Below, in pieces: positions 38,930 through 40,310 of a DNA stretch of 40,310 nucleotides. The stretch covers positions 1 to 40,310 of the forward strand of contig CANGZU010000006.1 in assembly GCA_947458785.1 (NCBI GenBank), read 5' to 3'. A model generated the notes under the pieces. It worked only from the letters and a program-made list of their open reading frames with translations. It searched no databases and was not told the DNA's origin. The number at the start of each line of letters is the position of its first letter. The stretch's first letter is position 1. A program made the position numbers and the translations under genes. This DNA is from Ignavibacteria bacterium (lineage in GTDB: Bacteria; Bacteroidota; Ignavibacteria; Kapaibacteriales; Kapaibacteriaceae).

Positions 38930-40310
38930 GTGAAAATCGTTGTTATTGGAAGTGGCTTTGGCGGCTTGACTGCTGCCATTCGTTTACGCGCAAAGGGTTA
39001 CGACGTAGAGGTCGTGGAGAAGCGCGATAAGCCCGGCGGACGCGCCTATGTCTATGAGCAGGATGGATTTGTCTTCGATGGTGGTCCGACGATCATTACG
39101 GCACCATGGCTGATACACGAGCTGTTCGAACTGTGCGGCAAGCGCACGGATGACTACGTTAAGATCGTGCCGATCGACCCGTTCTACAACGTCCGCTTCC
39201 AAGACGGCACGGTCTTTCGCTACAATGGCAAACGCGAAGAGGTCATTGAGCAGATCAGGTCATTCAACCCAGCAGATGTGAAGGGCTATGAACGTTTCTA
39301 CGAAAAGACGGCTGCTATCTTCAAGGCCGGCTTTAACCTGATCGATCAGCCGTTCACAAAACTCACCGACATGCTAAAGGTTCTGCCAGACTTGATTCGT
39401 CTGCGCTCTGATCGCAGTGTTGCTGCATTTGTGAATTCACACATCAAAGATCCACGACTACGTCAGGTCTTCTCGTTTCACCCGCTTCTTGTTGGCGGAA
39501 ATCCTTTTCAGACCACAAGCATCTATGCACTGATTCACAAGCTTGAACAGGAATGGGGCGTATGGTTCGCGATGGGCGGAACGGGCGCGCTTGTCAAGGC
39601 GCTCGTGAAGTTGTTCACCGACATTGGCGGCACGATTCGCTACAATAGCGAAGTCGACACTATGCTTATCGATGATGCAACCGGCGCCCCAGTTGTTAAC
39701 GGTGTACGTTTGAAAAGTGGCGAAGTGCTCCATGCAGACCGCGTTGTTTGCAACGCCGACGTAGCGCAGGCCTATCTCTCTCTTGTGCCCGCGAAGTATC
39801 GCAAGAAGAACACCAACAAGAAGATCGCCAAGACACGGTACTCGATGTCGTTGTTCGTGATGTACTTCGGAACTGACAAGAAGTATGAAGACATTGCGCA
39901 TCATGAAATCCTGATGGGGCCTCGTTACAAAGAGCTTGTCGAGGACATCTTCACCAAGAAACATCTTGCCGACGATTTCTCGCTCTATCTGCATCGACCT
40001 ACCGCAACAGATTCGTCACTGGCTCCAGCAGGCTGCGACTCGTGGTATGTACTGTCTCCTGTTCCGCATTTGGCCTCAGGCACCGATTGGTCCACGATGC
40101 AGAAGACATATCGTGATCGCATTGTGAACGAGCTTGAAAAGCGCTACATGCCGGGCCTCAGCAAGCATATCGTGACCGAGCATATCATTGATCCTGTGCA
40201 TTTCCGTGACGAGCTCAACTCCTACCTCGGAAGCGCGTTCTCTGTTGAACCAATCCTCTTCCAGAGCGCATGGTGGCGTCCACATAACAAGAGTGAAGAT
40301 GTAGAAGGAC
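38930..40310 (+). CDS. crtI: Phytoene desaturase-like (CrtI family) FAD oxidoreductase, 3' end beyond the window
   Basis: Manual translation from GTG 38930: VKIVVIGSGFGGLTAAIRLRAKGYDVEVVEKRDKPGGRAYVYEQDGFVFDGGPTIITAPWLIHELFELCGK...FSFHPLLVGGNPFQTTSIYALIHKLEQEWGVWFAMGGTGALVKAL. Absent from the ORF track because it runs off the end. Confidence 0.92.
   Translation, partial: MKIVVIGSGFGGLTAAIRLRAKGYDVEVVEKRDKPGGRAYVYEQDGFVFDGGPTIITAPWLIHELFELCGKRTDDYVKIVPIDPFYNVRFQDGTVFRYNGKREEVIEQIRSFNPADVKGYERFYEKTAAIFKAGFNLIDQPFTKLTDMLKVLPDLIRLRSDRSVAAFVNSHIKDPRLRQVFSFHPLLVGGNPFQTTSIYALIHKLEQEWGVWFAMGGTGALVKALVKLFTDIGGTIRYNSEVDTMLIDDATGAPVVNGVRLKSGEVLHADRVVCNADVAQAYLSLVPAKYRKKNTNKKIAKTRYSMSLFVMYFGTDKKYEDIAHHEILMGPRYKELVEDIFTKKHLADDFSLYLHRPTATDSSLAPAGCDSWYVLSPVPHLASGTDWSTMQKTYRDRIVNELEKRYMPGLSKHIVTEHIIDPVHFRDELNSYLGSAFSVEPILFQSAWWRPHNKSEDVEG

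Noticed and set aside
39458-39994. 178-aa minus-strand ORF
   Set aside because: Antisense to the clearly recognisable CrtI-like gene.

Overview
The window is a dense, protein-coding stretch from what looks like a Bacteroidota/Chlorobiota-type (FCB) chromosome. That lineage is inferred from type IX secretion (T9SS)-like C-terminal sorting domains, a CarboxypepD_reg + TonB receptor, and TAnnTTTG promoter-like boxes. I see about 28 genes and no rRNA, tRNA, CRISPR array, transposase or phage signature. Two real genes run off the window ends and are missing from the ORF track: a beta-helix secreted protein at 1-1803 (-) and a phytoene-desaturase-like gene at 38930-40310 (+). Housekeeping genes include purA, secD/secF, trmB, aat, a class A PBP, kmo, an S41 protease, a TrmH-type methylase, a TalC/FSA-type transaldolase and a TetR regulator. 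Several very large exported proteins are interspersed. The two most unusual non-gene signals are: (1) a short, evenly dispersed, strongly over-represented word A[A/G]GGGGC. I hand-counted 50 copies in 40.3 kb, on both strands, in all reading frames, with a very strong requirement for the 5' A. It resembles the density of DNA uptake sequences, Chi-type sites or other genome-architecture motifs. (2) A perfect 17-copy heptanucleotide tandem array (CATTGGT/CATTCGT) that exactly fills the gap between two convergent stop codons. Other points of interest are a PorE-like lipoprotein with a C8 tract near its 5' end, a low-complexity insert in SecD, and convergent genes with overlapping or abutting stops.
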